64,000 nt of DNA from the NCBI GenBank assembly GCA_900545925.1, contig URAZ01000007.1, positions 31,425-95,424 on the forward strand, written 5' to 3'. Shown in pieces: positions 25,222 to 34,199 of this stretch; the first letter of the stretch is position 1, and each line of letters begins with the position of its first letter. This DNA comes from an uncultured Eubacteriales bacterium. Lineage in GTDB: Bacteria > Bacillota > Clostridia > Oscillospirales > Oscillospiraceae. The notes beneath the pieces were generated by a model. It made no database searches. It saw nothing but the letters and a program-made list of their open reading frames with translations, and was not told the DNA's origin. The position numbers were made by a program, and so were the translations under genes.

Positions 25222-26205
25222 TTATCCGTTTTTCGGCTCTGTCGGCTTTGCCTTGACGCGTGCGGGCCTGCGGCGGCGGGCACGGTGTGCGCGGGGCTTC
25301 TGGCTGAGTGCGGTGTAGCTTTTCGTGACCTGCTCGGTCGGCTCGTAGACCAGACGGCTGACGCGCAGCGTGCCGTCCTCCTGCACCAGACGGATACGGA
25401 TATAAAATTCGCCATCCGTTTCGCATCTGGCGCGGGACAGATACCGCCGTCCCTGCTGCGGGTACCATTTTCCCGCCGTCATCTGCTCACCGCAGACGGG
25501 GCAGCGATTCTCCTGCCCGCTCATTGCGCCGAGCGCGGCGGTCTTGTCGGCGTAGCCATGGAACACGGCCCGCCGCACGCAGCCGGGCAGTTCCGCACCG
25601 TGGAAGCCATTCTCGTGCGCCTGCACGGCGGCCTCATACGCGGCGATGCCGTCCGCGAGGCGCAGATGCTGGCAGACAAGCGCCGTGTGATACGCGTCGC
25701 CCAACGCATCGTGCGCAGCGCGGGTGGGGGCGATATCCATCATTTGCATAGCGGTCGAGAGCGCCTTCTGCGCGCCGGAGCCGTCGGTCTGGGCGTTGAA
25801 GATCAGCTGCGCGTTGTACCAGCGCGCCGTCCACCCGCTCTCCAGTCCGAACACCGCAAGATTCTCCCGCAGGATCGTGATATCGTCAAAGCCCCACGTC
25901 AAAAACACGCAGTCCTCGCCGCACCACGCTGCAAACTGCGCGGCGGCCTCTGGAAAACGCACACCCTTTTCGCGGAGCAAACTGTCGCGGATGCCGGTGA
26001 GCGAGGCGACCTTGCGGTTCATTTTCTTAAAATATTGCGGCCGGATGAGGATCTGGAACTCGTCCGCGATCTGCTGCTCCTGCGTCATGCGCACGGCGCC
26101 GATCTGCACGATCTCGCCGCGCATCGGCGACGGCAGCGCCTTTTTTGCGCTGTACGAGCCCGGCCACGGCTGGTTCCACTCCATATCCAGAATAATATAC
26201 TGCAT
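25222..26205 (-). CDS. DEDDh 3'-5' exonuclease with Zn-ribbon and basic tail
   Basis: A KapD/ERI-1-like exonuclease. The 327-aa protein has an RNase T/DnaQ-type domain at 1-180 with acidic residues D7 and E9 (IILDMEWNQ), D107/D108 (WGFDDITIL), and the H165/D166...D170 (HDALGDAYHTAL) that define the DEDDh class. A second part carries a Cys pair (CPVCGEQM) and a third Cys (SRARC), perhaps a zinc ribbon. The last 40 residues are Arg/Lys-rich (RAHRARRRRPARVKAKP) and may bind nucleic acid. SD AAGGAG precedes ATG 26205. The catalytic residues are complete, so activity is expected; the substrate, RNA or DNA, is not known. Confidence 0.9.
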   Translation of the reverse strand: MQYIILDMEWNQPWPGSYSAKKALPSPMRGEIVQIGAVRMTQEQQIADEFQILIRPQYFKKMNRKVASLTGIRDSLLREKGVRFPEAAAQFAAWCGEDCVFLTWGFDDITILRENLAVFGLESGWTARWYNAQLIFNAQTDGSGAQKALSTAMQMMDIAPTRAAHDALGDAYHTALVCQHLRLADGIAAYEAAVQAHENGFHGAELPGCVRRAVFHGYADKTAALGAMSGQENRCPVCGEQMTAGKWYPQQGRRYLSRARCETDGEFYIRIRLVQEDGTLRVSRLVYEPTEQVTKSYTALSQKPRAHRARRRRPARVKAKPTEPKNG

Positions 26206-26349
26206 AGCGTCAAACTCCTTCTTGTCTAACAGCTATGGTATCACAAACTCGGCAGAGTGTAAACAATAAAACCGTGCCTGCATAGAATATGCCAGCAAAT
26301 CGGGGAAGCTCCGATTCGGAGGTTTCCAAGGGAAGGCAGGGGCGAAAAT

Positions 26350-27108
26350 ATGCCATTTTTATTCTTAAGTCCGTCCACACAGTATTTCAATCCCTACATC
26401 ACAACCGGTGACGAGCGCTATTGGATGAACGCGCTGGCCGATGAAATGATGCCGTATCTGCACGCGAGCGGCATCACCGTCACGCGCAACGACCCGGACG
26501 GCAGCGCCGCGCAGTCTATCCGCGATTCCAACGCATCCCGGCAGGATTTCCATCTGGCGCTGCATTCCAACGCCGCGCCGCAGGCGCTGTCCGGACGACT
26601 GCGCGGCGTGGACATTTATTATTATCCGACGAGCGAGGCTGGGCTCCGCATGGCGAATATTCTCGTCGATAACATCAAGTCTATCTATCCGCTCCCGGAC
26701 CGGGTGCAGGCGCGCTCGTCCACGATCATCGGCGAACTGCGCCGGACGCGGGCCCCGGCCGTGCTGGCTGAGCTCGGATATCACGACAACACAGAGGACG
26801 CGAACTGGCTGACGGGCAATCTGGATGCGGTCGCGCGGGCGCTGGCCCTCGGTGTGACGGAGTATTTCGGTGTTCCGTTCCTGACGCCGGGTGACGAATT
26901 CGACGCCGAGGCCGCAGGCGAGAACGGGTACATGGCGCTGCGCGCTTACCCGCAGACGGATGCGGAGATTCTGGCGCAGGTGCCGAACGGGACGGCAGTG
27001 ACGGTACTTGGAGATTTTGACGGCTGGTACACCGTCCGCGCAGGCGATCTGTACGGCTTTGCCTCCGTCGCCGAGGTGCAGCTCGGCGTCATGCCGCTGG
27101 GACAATAA
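26350..27108 (+). CDS. N-acetylmuramoyl-L-alanine amidase-like protein with SH3 domain
   Basis: The 252-aa protein has an Amidase_3-type fold (about 4-178: LHASGITVTRNDP, HLALHSNAAP with H72, VLAELGYHDN with the catalytic-type Glu) and a bacterial SH3 domain (about 193-247: NGYMALRAYPQTDAEILAQVPNG) that would bind cell wall. The usual first zinc His (DxGHGG motif) is replaced by SPSTQYFNPY, a feature I recall in a clostridial branch of the family. No signal peptide is visible, so secretion, if any, is unusual (perhaps with lysis or spore release). It is monocistronic and is followed by a large dispersed repeat. Confidence 0.85.
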   Translation: MPFLFLSPSTQYFNPYITTGDERYWMNALADEMMPYLHASGITVTRNDPDGSAAQSIRDSNASRQDFHLALHSNAAPQALSGRLRGVDIYYYPTSEAGLRMANILVDNIKSIYPLPDRVQARSSTIIGELRRTRAPAVLAELGYHDNTEDANWLTGNLDAVARALALGVTEYFGVPFLTPGDEFDAEAAGENGYMALRAYPQTDAEILAQVPNGTAVTVLGDFDGWYTVRAGDLYGFASVAEVQLGVMPLGQ

Positions 27109-27114
27109 AATCCC

Positions 27115-27443
27115 GCAAACAGCAGCTGCTCGTTCCGTCGAGGCCTAGCCACCAAAGTGCAAACCAGCGAAGCGTTTCCGATGCGCCGCCGGCGGCCCTA
27201 TCTTTTCCCTTGCGCGGGAAAAGATAGGGGAGAAAAGGGCGCTTGGACGCGGTTGGTGCGTTCTGCGGGTACCATTTTAGCAAGCATCAATTTATTGAGT
27301 CTCTACGAACCCACATACTCACCCTACGGGCGCTATGCGCCGCCTGTCACGAAACAACAAATTTGATAGCAGTTGCCTTTGAATGGTTGTGGCAAATTAG
27401 CCTTGTACTCAAAACTTGCAAAGTAGTACGGATTCGCCGAAAG
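27115..27443 (-). repeat. Large modular dispersed repeat, copy A
   Basis: Read on the minus strand, it begins with the head CGGCGAATCCGTACTACTTT (27440-27421), passes CCATTCAAAGGCA, GACAGGCGGCGCATAGC, CCCGTAGGGTGA, GTACCCGCAGAACGCACCAA, a hairpin with CCCTATCTTTTCCC paired to GGGAAAAGATAGGG, GCCGCCGGCGGCGCATCGGA, and ends GCCTCGACGGAACGAGC. The same blocks occur in the same order on the plus strand at 63612-63912. It fills the 400-base gap after the amidase gene; no gene was seen in it. A GC-rich hairpin at 27468-27503 follows toward the DUF362 gene. Confidence 0.85.
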
Positions 27444-27514
27444 CTTGGCAGGGGCAGGCTTGACATGTTGAACCCCCGGGATGGCAGATGCCTTCCCAGG
27501 GGTTGGTGCGTGAT

Positions 27515-28627
27515 TCAGCGGATGGTCACAAGTTCGTAGGTATCCTGCCCAATGCCGAGTTTTTTGCCGTGCTCGATCAGATCCTGCCAGTGCGTATTGT
27601 CATGCGCGGCATGGAAGCGGTCACAGTCGTGCTCGTGCTTCAGATCGGTGATGGCGCTGTTTGGAAGAACCGGCTGACGGTTGATAGCCTCGGCGCAGGC
27701 CAGATCCAGCGCGACGGGGTCGGCGGATGCGAACATGCCGACGTCCGGGACAATGGGGACGTCGTTTTCCGGGTGGCAGTCGCAGTTCGGCGAGATGTCG
27801 CGGACAATGTTGATGCAGTAGCTGGGGCGCCCGTCCAGAACGGCCTTGGCGTATTCGGCGATCTTGCAGTTGAGGAGCCTGACGCTGGCTTGGAAAGTCG
27901 GATGGATGGCGTCCTTGGGACAGACCGCGATGCAGCGGCCGCAGCCGACGCAGTTGTTCTGGTCGATCCGGCATTTTTTGTTTTCGATCTGCGGGCCGTT
28001 GTGCGCGCAGATCTTCGCGCAGGCGCCGCAGCCGACGCACAGGTCTGTTTCGACATACGGCTTGCCGTCGGCGTGCATGGCCATCTTGCCCGCACGCGAG
28101 CCGCAGCCCATGCCGATGTTCTTGAGCGCGCCGCCGAAGCCCGCCTCTTCATGGCCCTTGAAGTGTGCCAGTGAGATCACGATATCCGCGTCCATCACGG
28201 CCCGGCCGATACGGGCGGTCTTGCAGTATTCGCCGCCCGCGACGGGAACCTCGATATCGTCCGAACCTTTCAGACCGTCGGCGATGATGACATGACAGCC
28301 GGTGGAGAACGGGGAATAGCCGTTTAAGTACGCGGTGTCCATATGCTCCAGCGCGTTTTTGCGGCTGCCGACATAGAGCGTGTTGCAGTCGGTGAGAAAG
28401 GGCTTACCACCGCGTTCCCGGATGAAATCAGCGACAACTTTGGCGTAGTTCGCGCGCAGGAACGACAGATTGCCAAGTTCTCCGAAGTGCAGCTTGATGG
28501 CGACGAATTTGCCGTCAAAGTCGATTTGGGAAAACTCTGATTTTTCCAGCAGCTTCCGAAGCTTATCGAGTTGGCTCACGCCGTTGCGGCAGCGGAAATC
28601 TGTAAAATAAACCTTGGCTGCAGGCAT
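27515..28627 (-). CDS. DUF362 domain protein with two [4Fe-4S] ferredoxin motifs
   Basis: A cytoplasmic iron-sulfur protein of unknown exact role. The 370-aa product has an N-terminal DUF362-type region (1-190: VAIKLHFGELGN, FLTDCNTLYVGSRKNA, SLAHFKGHEEAGFGGALKN) interrupted by two ferredoxin clusters (CVGCGACAKIC about 196-206, CVGCGRCIAVC about 225-235), then the rest of the domain (SADPVALDLACAEAINRQP). All eight Cys are intact. The family is common in anaerobes and is assumed to be redox-active. SD GGAGGACACC precedes ATG 28627. Its next gene upstream, LysM-GH18, is codirectional 67 bases away, but a relation is not evident. Confidence 0.92.
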   Translation of the reverse strand: MPAAKVYFTDFRCRNGVSQLDKLRKLLEKSEFSQIDFDGKFVAIKLHFGELGNLSFLRANYAKVVADFIRERGGKPFLTDCNTLYVGSRKNALEHMDTAYLNGYSPFSTGCHVIIADGLKGSDDIEVPVAGGEYCKTARIGRAVMDADIVISLAHFKGHEEAGFGGALKNIGMGCGSRAGKMAMHADGKPYVETDLCVGCGACAKICAHNGPQIENKKCRIDQNNCVGCGRCIAVCPKDAIHPTFQASVRLLNCKIAEYAKAVLDGRPSYCINIVRDISPNCDCHPENDVPIVPDVGMFASADPVALDLACAEAINRQPVLPNSAITDLKHEHDCDRFHAAHDNTHWQDLIEHGKKLGIGQDTYELVTIR

Positions 28628-28694
28628 GAAGGTGTCCTCCTTTGGTTGTTTTTTTCATCATACCGCACCCGCCGGATTTTGTCAACGCAGACAC

Positions 28695-29969
28695 TCAAAG
28701 GACGGAAAACAGATAATTCTGCAGGCTGAACCCCGCCGCAAAGGGACGCATGAAGTTCCAGTAACCGAGCCCCAGCAGGCCATATTCCGTCAACAGGCTA
28801 AACTTTGCCAGCGCGCTGCGCGCGTCCTCGAACCAGACCTCATGCGGCTGTCCGGCCTCGTCCTGATAAGTGAAATACGGTGTCTGCGCCTGCTCGTCAA
28901 ATTGAATTTCCGCGCCGTACTGCGCCGCGAGCAGCGGCGCGGCCTCGTTCCCGATGGACTGCGCCCGCGTCGCTCCCGCCGTGAACGGCAGTGTCCAGTC
29001 GTAAGCATAGTTTGGAAACCCCAGCAGAATCTTCCCCGGCTCCATCTGCGTCAGCGCAAACTCCACCACCCGCCGCACCGCCCCAATCGGCGCCACCGCC
29101 ATCGGCGGACCATAGGTGTAGCCCCATTCATACGTCATCAGCAGCACCGCGTCGCAAGCGGAGGCGACGGCGGCGTAGTCGTGGCTCTCGTAGAGCGTGC
29201 CGGGCTGGTCGGCAGAGGTTTTGGGAGCAAGGGCGGCAATGAGCGGCAAGCCGTAAGGGGCAAGACGCTCGTGCAGGAGTGTAAGGAACTGCGCATACGC
29301 TTCCGCCAGTTCCTGGCCCAGATATTCAAAGTCTACGTCCAGCCCCTGATAGCCTTTTTCCTGCATTTTCTGAAGCGCCGCCTCGGCAAGCGTCCGCTGG
29401 AGCGTTTCGCTTCGCAGCACAACCGCCGCCTGTGCGGCGGAAAACGTTCCCGCTGCCGTCAGTGTTGACAGGTGCAGGAACGGGCGCACGCCGTAGTCCT
29501 CTGCCAGAGCCAGCAGCCGCTCGTCATCCATCGGCACGAGCGCACCCTCCGGCGTGAAGCCGTAGGTAAACGGCATCAGCGCACCGGTAAACGGCAGGAT
29601 ACCGCGCAGGACGGATTCCTGCACATACGGATACGCGTACCCAGCGACGAACGCGCTGCGCGTCCGGTTCTGCTCCAGCTGCGTCACGAGGACCTGCCCC
29701 GGATAGATCCGGTCGGAGCCGGACAGGTTCGGATTCATCCGGAATAAAGACAGCACATCCGTCCCGGCCGAGGCCGCAATGGACGAAAGCGTATCCCCGG
29801 CCCGGACGGTCACGGCCTTTTCCGGGTACAGGGCCAGCAGGCTCTGCCCCACGGCCAGCCGGTACGGCTCCTGCAGGCCGTTGTAGCGCGCGAGGAACCC
29901 CGGCGCGAGAGAAAGCGTCCGGCCGATGGAATACAGCGTATCGCCGGGCTTTACCACATAGATCTGCAT
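28695..29969 (-). CDS. LysM-LysM-GH18 glycoside hydrolase (SleL/YaaH-like)
   Basis: The 424-aa protein has two LysM peptidoglycan-binding modules (about 1-48 YVVKPGDTLYSIGRTL, 52-97 VTVRAGDTLSSIAASA) and a GH18 catalytic domain (about 105-424) with the DxDxE motif (GLDVDFEYL, D211, D213, E215). This is the architecture of the spore cortex-lytic N-acetylglucosaminidase SleL/YaaH and of spore-coat enzymes; it lacks a signal peptide, as these do. It therefore hints that the organism sporulates or descends from spore formers. ATG 29969 was chosen for its SD GAGGTG; a frame extension of five codons has none. Confidence 0.9.
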   Translation of the reverse strand: MQIYVVKPGDTLYSIGRTLSLAPGFLARYNGLQEPYRLAVGQSLLALYPEKAVTVRAGDTLSSIAASAGTDVLSLFRMNPNLSGSDRIYPGQVLVTQLEQNRTRSAFVAGYAYPYVQESVLRGILPFTGALMPFTYGFTPEGALVPMDDERLLALAEDYGVRPFLHLSTLTAAGTFSAAQAAVVLRSETLQRTLAEAALQKMQEKGYQGLDVDFEYLGQELAEAYAQFLTLLHERLAPYGLPLIAALAPKTSADQPGTLYESHDYAAVASACDAVLLMTYEWGYTYGPPMAVAPIGAVRRVVEFALTQMEPGKILLGFPNYAYDWTLPFTAGATRAQSIGNEAAPLLAAQYGAEIQFDEQAQTPYFTYQDEAGQPHEVWFEDARSALAKFSLLTEYGLLGLGYWNFMRPFAAGFSLQNYLFSVL

Positions 29970-30030
29970 ACAATCACCTCGCAAAACCCTATGCGCCGGG
30001 CGGCGCTTGTGTTCCGGTATTTTATATGGT

Positions 30031-30086
30031 ATAAAACTTCATGTATGGGCACCGCGAAAATGTGCAGATGCGGTGCATGAAGTTTT
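30031..30086. other. Inverted repeat between LysM-GH18 and ung
   Basis: GCGGTGC...ATGAAGTTTT occurs on the minus strand at 30055-30034 and on the plus strand at 30070-30084. The two copies diverge from a 14-base centre. It could be a shared operator for the two divergent genes, or degenerate repeats. No strong promoter was seen here. Confidence 0.35.
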
Positions 30087-30137
30087 TGTGCATCATTTCC
30101 GGTTGCCCCGCAGGGGCGAGGAAATGGCACATTTCTG

Positions 30138-30167
30138 AATATTGCTATGCTTTTGCATAGCAATATT
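30138..30167. other. Perfect AT-rich inverted repeat upstream of ung
   Basis: AATATTGCTATGC, a TTTT loop, then GCATAGCAATATT: 13 perfect bp. It lies 35 bases before the ung start with no T run after it. It could form a leader hairpin or an operator. Confidence 0.5.
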
Positions 30168-30201
30168 GCGGAAAAATCGGGGAAACTAAGGAGGAAACAG
30201 G

Positions 30202-30876
30202 ATGAAAGCGGAAGAACTCGGCGCGTGGCAGGCGCTTTTGCAGGAGGAGTTGGAAAAGCCGTACTGGCGGACACTTTCGGAGCGGGTGGATGCGGCCTAT
30301 GCTGCGGCGGCAGTCTATCCGCCGCGCGAGGCGCTGTTTGCAGCCTTCCGGCTCACACCGCCGGAGGCGGTGCGGGCCGTGATTCTGGGACAGGACCCGT
30401 ATCACGAACCGGGACAGGCCAACGGGCTTGCGTTCTCCGTGAATCCGGGCGTGAAGCTGCCGCCGTCGCTGCGCAATCTATTTACCGAACTGCAATCGGA
30501 CTGCGGCATCACGCCGCCGGACAGCGGCGATCTGACTGCGTGGGCAAAGCAGGGCGTGTTTCTGCTCAACAGCAGCCTGACCGTGGAGGCGGGAAAGGCC
30601 GCAAGCCATAAAGATTTCGGCTGGCAGACATTTACGGACGCAGTCGTGCAGCGGCTGGCCGCGCTGCCGCAGCCGGTGGCGTTCGTCCTCTGGGGCGCAC
30701 ACGCACAGAAAAAGGTCGGGATTGCAGCCCACAGCCCATATCCGCGCCTCGTCCTGCAAGCCCCGCACCCGAGCCCTTTAAGCGCCTACCGGGGCTTTTT
30801 CGGCAGCAGACCGTTTTCGCAGATCAATGCGTTTCTCGCGCAGCACGGTCAGAAGCAGATCGACTGGCAGCCATAA
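30202..30876 (+). CDS. ung: Uracil-DNA glycosylase
   Basis: Family 1 UDG removes uracil from DNA as the first step of base-excision repair. The 224-aa product has all signature motifs: the water-activating GQDPYH (D65), the uracil-binding NGLAFSV and FLLNSSLTV, VLWGAHAQKK, and the HPSPLSAYRGFFG leucine loop that enters the minor groove. The length is normal. SD AAGGAGG eight bases before ATG 30202. It has an inverted repeat in its leader. Confidence 0.97.
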   Translation: MKAEELGAWQALLQEELEKPYWRTLSERVDAAYAAAAVYPPREALFAAFRLTPPEAVRAVILGQDPYHEPGQANGLAFSVNPGVKLPPSLRNLFTELQSDCGITPPDSGDLTAWAKQGVFLLNSSLTVEAGKAASHKDFGWQTFTDAVVQRLAALPQPVAFVLWGAHAQKKVGIAAHSPYPRLVLQAPHPSPLSAYRGFFGSRPFSQINAFLAQHGQKQIDWQP

Positions 30877-30956
30877 GGACGGCAAATCAGCCAAATTTTA
30901 TGCGCAGCAAAAAGAAATTTTTTTCGTAAAAAACCTTATTTTTTTCTGAAAAACAG

Positions 30957-30985
30957 TTGAAATCTGCGATGTTCTGTCATAGAAT
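30957..30985 (+). promoter_or_regulatory. Promoter of trmL-pgk
   Basis: TTGAAA and TAGAAT with a 17-base spacer. A GC-rich hairpin (30993-31014, CCTGCCG and CGGCGGG) lies at the expected transcript start, followed by TTTTT and the trmL start. Confidence 0.75.
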
Positions 30986-31026
30986 ATGCTTGCCTGCCGC
31001 AAAACGGCGGGCAGGGAGTTTTTCGT

Positions 31027-31518
31027 ATGCTGCATGTTGTACTGGTAGAACCTGAAATTCCGGCCAACACCGGGAATATTGCGCGGACCTGCGCCGCGAC
31101 AGGCAGTGTCCTGCATTTGGTGAAGCCGCTGGGCTTCGATATTTCGGACAAGGCCGTGAAGCGCGCGGGGCTTGATTACTGGCATCTGGTCGATGTGCGC
31201 GTGTATGAGAATCTGGATGATTTCTTCGCAAAAAACCAGCCCGCCTGCATGCGCCTGTTCTCGACTAAGGCTCCCCGCCGCTATGACGAGGCCGATTACC
31301 CTGACGGTACCTATCTGTTTTTCGGAAAGGAAACGAAGGGGCTGCCGGAGGACTTTCTGGCTGCACATTATGACAGCTGCGTCCGCATCCCTATCCGCGC
31401 GGAGGCGCGGAGTCTCAACCTCAGCAATTCCGCTGCCATCGGCGTGTTTGAGGCGCTGCGGCAGCAGGATTTCCCGCATCTGAAGACCGAAGGAAAAATG
31501 GCGGAATGGAATCCGTAA
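31027..31518 (+). CDS. trmL: tRNA (cytidine/uridine(34)-2'-O)-methyltransferase
   Basis: A SPOUT-class enzyme that 2'-O-methylates the wobble base of certain leucine tRNAs. The 163-aa product has the family start LHVVLVEPEIPANTGNIART, the knot motifs YLFFGKETKGLP and IPIRAEARSLNLSNS that bind SAM, and a terminal AIGVFEALRQQ helix. Length and motifs fit TrmL closely. The SD CAGGGAG is formed by the 3' side of the leader hairpin, so translation could be affected by it. pgk follows 43 bases later on the same strand and is probably cotranscribed. Confidence 0.95.
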   Translation: MLHVVLVEPEIPANTGNIARTCAATGSVLHLVKPLGFDISDKAVKRAGLDYWHLVDVRVYENLDDFFAKNQPACMRLFSTKAPRRYDEADYPDGTYLFFGKETKGLPEDFLAAHYDSCVRIPIRAEARSLNLSNSAAIGVFEALRQQDFPHLKTEGKMAEWNP

Positions 31519-31561
31519 ACAAAGCGGGCTCTGCCCGTAATCAAAATAAGGAGGAACCTCT

Positions 31562-32761
31562 ATGAACTACAATAAAAAGTCTGTTGAAGATATCGACGTC
31601 GCCGGGAAACGCGTACTCTGCCGCTGCGACTTTAACGTCCCCACCAAGGACGGCAAGATCACGAGCGACAAGCGCATCGTTGCCGCGCTGCCGACCATCC
31701 AGTATCTTGTCAAGCATGGCGCCCGCGTCATCCTCTGCTCCCACATGGGCAAGCCCAAGAACGGTCCGGATCCCGCGTTCTCACTTCAGGTCGTTGCCGA
31801 GCGCCTGTCCGAACTTCTGGGCCAGCCGGTCAAGATGGCCAAGGATGTTGTGGGCGAAAGCGCACAGTCTCTGGCCGCTTCTCTGAAGGACGGCGAGGTC
31901 ATGCTGCTTGAGAACACCCGCTTTGAAAAGGGTGAGACGAAGAACGACCCCGAACTTTCCAAGAAGCTTGCATCCATGGCTGACATTTTTGTGAACGACG
32001 CCTTCGGCACCGCGCACCGCGCGCATGCCTCCACAGCCGGCGTTGCCGATTATCTGCCCGCCGTCTGCGGCTATCTGGTGCAGAAGGAAGTTTCCATCAT
32101 GGGCAAGGCGCTGGCCGATCCGGAGCGTCCGTTCGTCGCCATCCTCGGCGGCGCAAAGGTTTCCGACAAGCTGAACGTGATCAATAACCTTCTCGAGAAG
32201 GTCGATACGCTCATCATCGGCGGCGGCATGGCCTATACGTTTGTCGCGGCCAAGGGCTACGGCATCGGCAAGAGCCTGTTCGACGCAGAGAAGGTCGATT
32301 ACTGCAAGGACATGATGAAAAAGGCCGAGGAAAAGGGCGTCAAGCTCCTGCTCCCGATCGACACTGTCGTTGCGGCCGATTTCCCGAACCCCATCGATGC
32401 GCCTGTCGAAGTTGAGACGGTCGATGTGACCGCCATCCCGGCTGACAAGGAAGGTCTGGACATTGGCGAGAAGACCCGCGCGCTGTTTGCCGACGCTGTC
32501 AAGAACGCAAAGACCGTCGTTTGGAACGGGCCGATGGGCGTATTCGAGAACCCGACGCTTGCCAAGGGCACGATCGCCGTTGCGCAGGCGCTGGCCGATT
32601 CCGACGCTGTGACCATCGTCGGCGGCGGCGACTCCGCAGCTGCCTGCGAGCAGCTTGGCTTTGCTGACAAGATCACCCACATCTCCACCGGCGGCGGCGC
32701 ATCCCTCGAATTCCTTGAGGGTCTGGAACTGCCCGGCATCGCCTGCCTGCAGGACAAATAA
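31562..32761 (+). CDS. pgk: Phosphoglycerate kinase
   Basis: A glycolytic enzyme making ATP from 1,3-bisphosphoglycerate. The 399-aa product has the normal length; motifs are RVLCRCDFNVPTKDGKI (substrate loop), SHMGKPK, NTRFEKGE, NDAFGTAHRAHAS, the hinge and the nucleotide site NGPMGVFE and GGGDSAAA. SD AAGGAGG lies five to six bases before ATG 31562. The next glycolytic gene tpiA is on the same strand but 640 bases away, separated by a nest of palindromic repeats. Confidence 0.98.
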   Translation: MNYNKKSVEDIDVAGKRVLCRCDFNVPTKDGKITSDKRIVAALPTIQYLVKHGARVILCSHMGKPKNGPDPAFSLQVVAERLSELLGQPVKMAKDVVGESAQSLAASLKDGEVMLLENTRFEKGETKNDPELSKKLASMADIFVNDAFGTAHRAHASTAGVADYLPAVCGYLVQKEVSIMGKALADPERPFVAILGGAKVSDKLNVINNLLEKVDTLIIGGGMAYTFVAAKGYGIGKSLFDAEKVDYCKDMMKKAEEKGVKLLLPIDTVVAADFPNPIDAPVEVETVDVTAIPADKEGLDIGEKTRALFADAVKNAKTVVWNGPMGVFENPTLAKGTIAVAQALADSDAVTIVGGGDSAAACEQLGFADKITHISTGGGASLEFLEGLELPGIACLQDK

Positions 32762-33400
32762 AGCCCTGAAATACGCCGCCGGATCTTTCCGCGCATGGCC
32801 GCGTAGGCCGGACTTGGCGTACAGTATGTACGCCTGCGCCCGCCTTGCCCTGCACGAAAATCTCTCGTCGGTAACGAAGGATGTAGGGGCGGACGACTCT
32901 GTCCGCCCGCTGGATGCAGTGCTTTTTTCGGAAATCCAGGGCGAATCCGTATGCACTTCCCCACTTGCCTGTAGGGGTCGATGCCCATCTTCGGCGCTAA
33001 GAGCCGCGCGATGCGCGGTTGCGCCTCGAAACTAGCCTGCGGGCGTCGCATCGACCCGGCAGATTGCACCGTTTATACGGAAATCTGCGGCGAATTCGTA
33101 ACTTCCCGGCGGGCCGATGAGGGCATCGGCCCCTACAGAGTACTGCAAGAATTCGCGGCTGCTCATCGGGCGGACAGAGGCGTCCGCCCCTACGCCAGCC
33201 TCGGAAACCCTCTGAAACTTGAAACAAATCCCCTCCGGCATTTGCTTTGCAAATGCCACCTCCCCTTATCATGCGGGCATGACAAGAGGAGGCTTTGAGG
33301 CGAACAAGCCCTTCTCCGGGCCGACAGAATCGTCGGCCCCTACAAGACGGAACAGACAAACTGTAATTTTGATTTATTTAGATATAGGAGACTTCACATC
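32762..33400. repeat. Repeat nest between pgk and tpiA
   Basis: No gene is seen in this 640-base gap. It holds: an inverted repeat GGCGTAC/GTACGCC (32817-32835); palindromic TAGGGGC-family units at 32882-32910, 32971-33061 (with an internal insert of about 60 bases), 33110-33137, 33167-33193 and 33317-33344; head modules GGCGAATCCGTATGC (32940-32954) and GGCGAATTCGTAA (33089-33101); and a two-hairpin repeat on the minus strand (33221-33298). The arms differ between units but remain self-complementary. Confidence 0.85.
33221..33298 (-). repeat. Two-hairpin GGGGAGG repeat, copy 2
   Basis: On the minus strand: GCCTCCTCTTGTC ... AAGGGGAGGTGGC, then GCATTTGC/GCAAATGC hairpin, then CGGAGGGGATTT. 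It aligns with the plus-strand copy at 41180-41232, where the second hairpin is CTCGGC/GCCGAG instead. Confidence 0.75.
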
Positions 33401-34177
33401 ATGAACAGAAAATACCGCAAGACTGTCATCGCCGGCAACTGGAAGATGAACAAGACACCGACCGAGACGAAGGCCTTCATGACCGAGTTCAAGACCATCA
33501 TGCCGCGCGGCCGCTGGTGCGACGTTGCGCTGTGCGTGCCTGCCGTCTGCATTCCGGCAGCTGTGCGCGCCATGCGGGAAACGCGTATCGGCATCGGCGC
33601 TGAAAACTGCAACGCCAACGCTTCCGGCGCTTACACCGGCGAGATCGCGGCCAACATGCTGCTCGACGCCGGCTGCAAGTACGTCATCCTCGGCCATTCC
33701 GAGCGCCGCGCCATGGGCGAGACGAATGTGGATGTCAACGCGAAGGTTCTTGCAGCCCTCGAAAACGGCCTGATCCCCATCATGTGCGTCGGCGAAAGCC
33801 TTGAGCAGCGCGAGGCGGGCATCACCGAGGAATGGATCACCATGCAGATCAAGACCGGCCTTGCCTCTATCGGCGAGGACAAGATCCGCAAGATGATCAT
33901 CGCCTACGAGCCCATCTGGGCCATCGGCACTGGCAAGACCGCAACGCCGGAGCAGGCCGAAGAGGTCTGTGAGCACATCCGTGCGGTCATCCGCAAGCTT
34001 TACGGCGCAAAGGTCGCCCGTGCGATTTCCATCCTCTACGGCGGCTCCATGAACGAAAAGAACGCCTATGACCTGCTGGCCCAGCCCGATATCGACGGCG
34101 GCCTCATCGGCGGCGCTTCCCTCGTCCCCGAGAAGTTCGTCAAGATCATTGAGGCTGCCAACCAGCCGACGATCTGA
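33401..34177 (+). CDS. tpiA: Triose-phosphate isomerase
   Basis: It interconverts DHAP and glyceraldehyde 3-phosphate in glycolysis. The 258-aa product has the catalytic N/K in AGNWKMNKT, the active-site His in ILGHSERR, the base Glu in the signature AYEPIWAIGTGK (loop 6 next to it) and YGGSMNEKN near the C-terminus. The start is ATG 33401 with SD AGGAG. It ends facing the dihydroxyacetone phosphorelay genes across a bidirectional terminator, and would consume their product DHAP. Confidence 0.98.
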   Translation: MNRKYRKTVIAGNWKMNKTPTETKAFMTEFKTIMPRGRWCDVALCVPAVCIPAAVRAMRETRIGIGAENCNANASGAYTGEIAANMLLDAGCKYVILGHSERRAMGETNVDVNAKVLAALENGLIPIMCVGESLEQREAGITEEWITMQIKTGLASIGEDKIRKMIIAYEPIWAIGTGKTATPEQAEEVCEHIRAVIRKLYGAKVARAISILYGGSMNEKNAYDLLAQPDIDGGLIGGASLVPEKFVKIIEAANQPTI

Positions 34178-34199
34178 TCGCTGTACGCTGTGCATAAAT

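Noticed and set aside
32762..33400. CRISPR-like array between pgk and tpiA
   Set aside because: The repeats are palindromic units in both orientations with variable spacing and arms; there are no constant direct repeats, no spacers of equal size and no cas genes.
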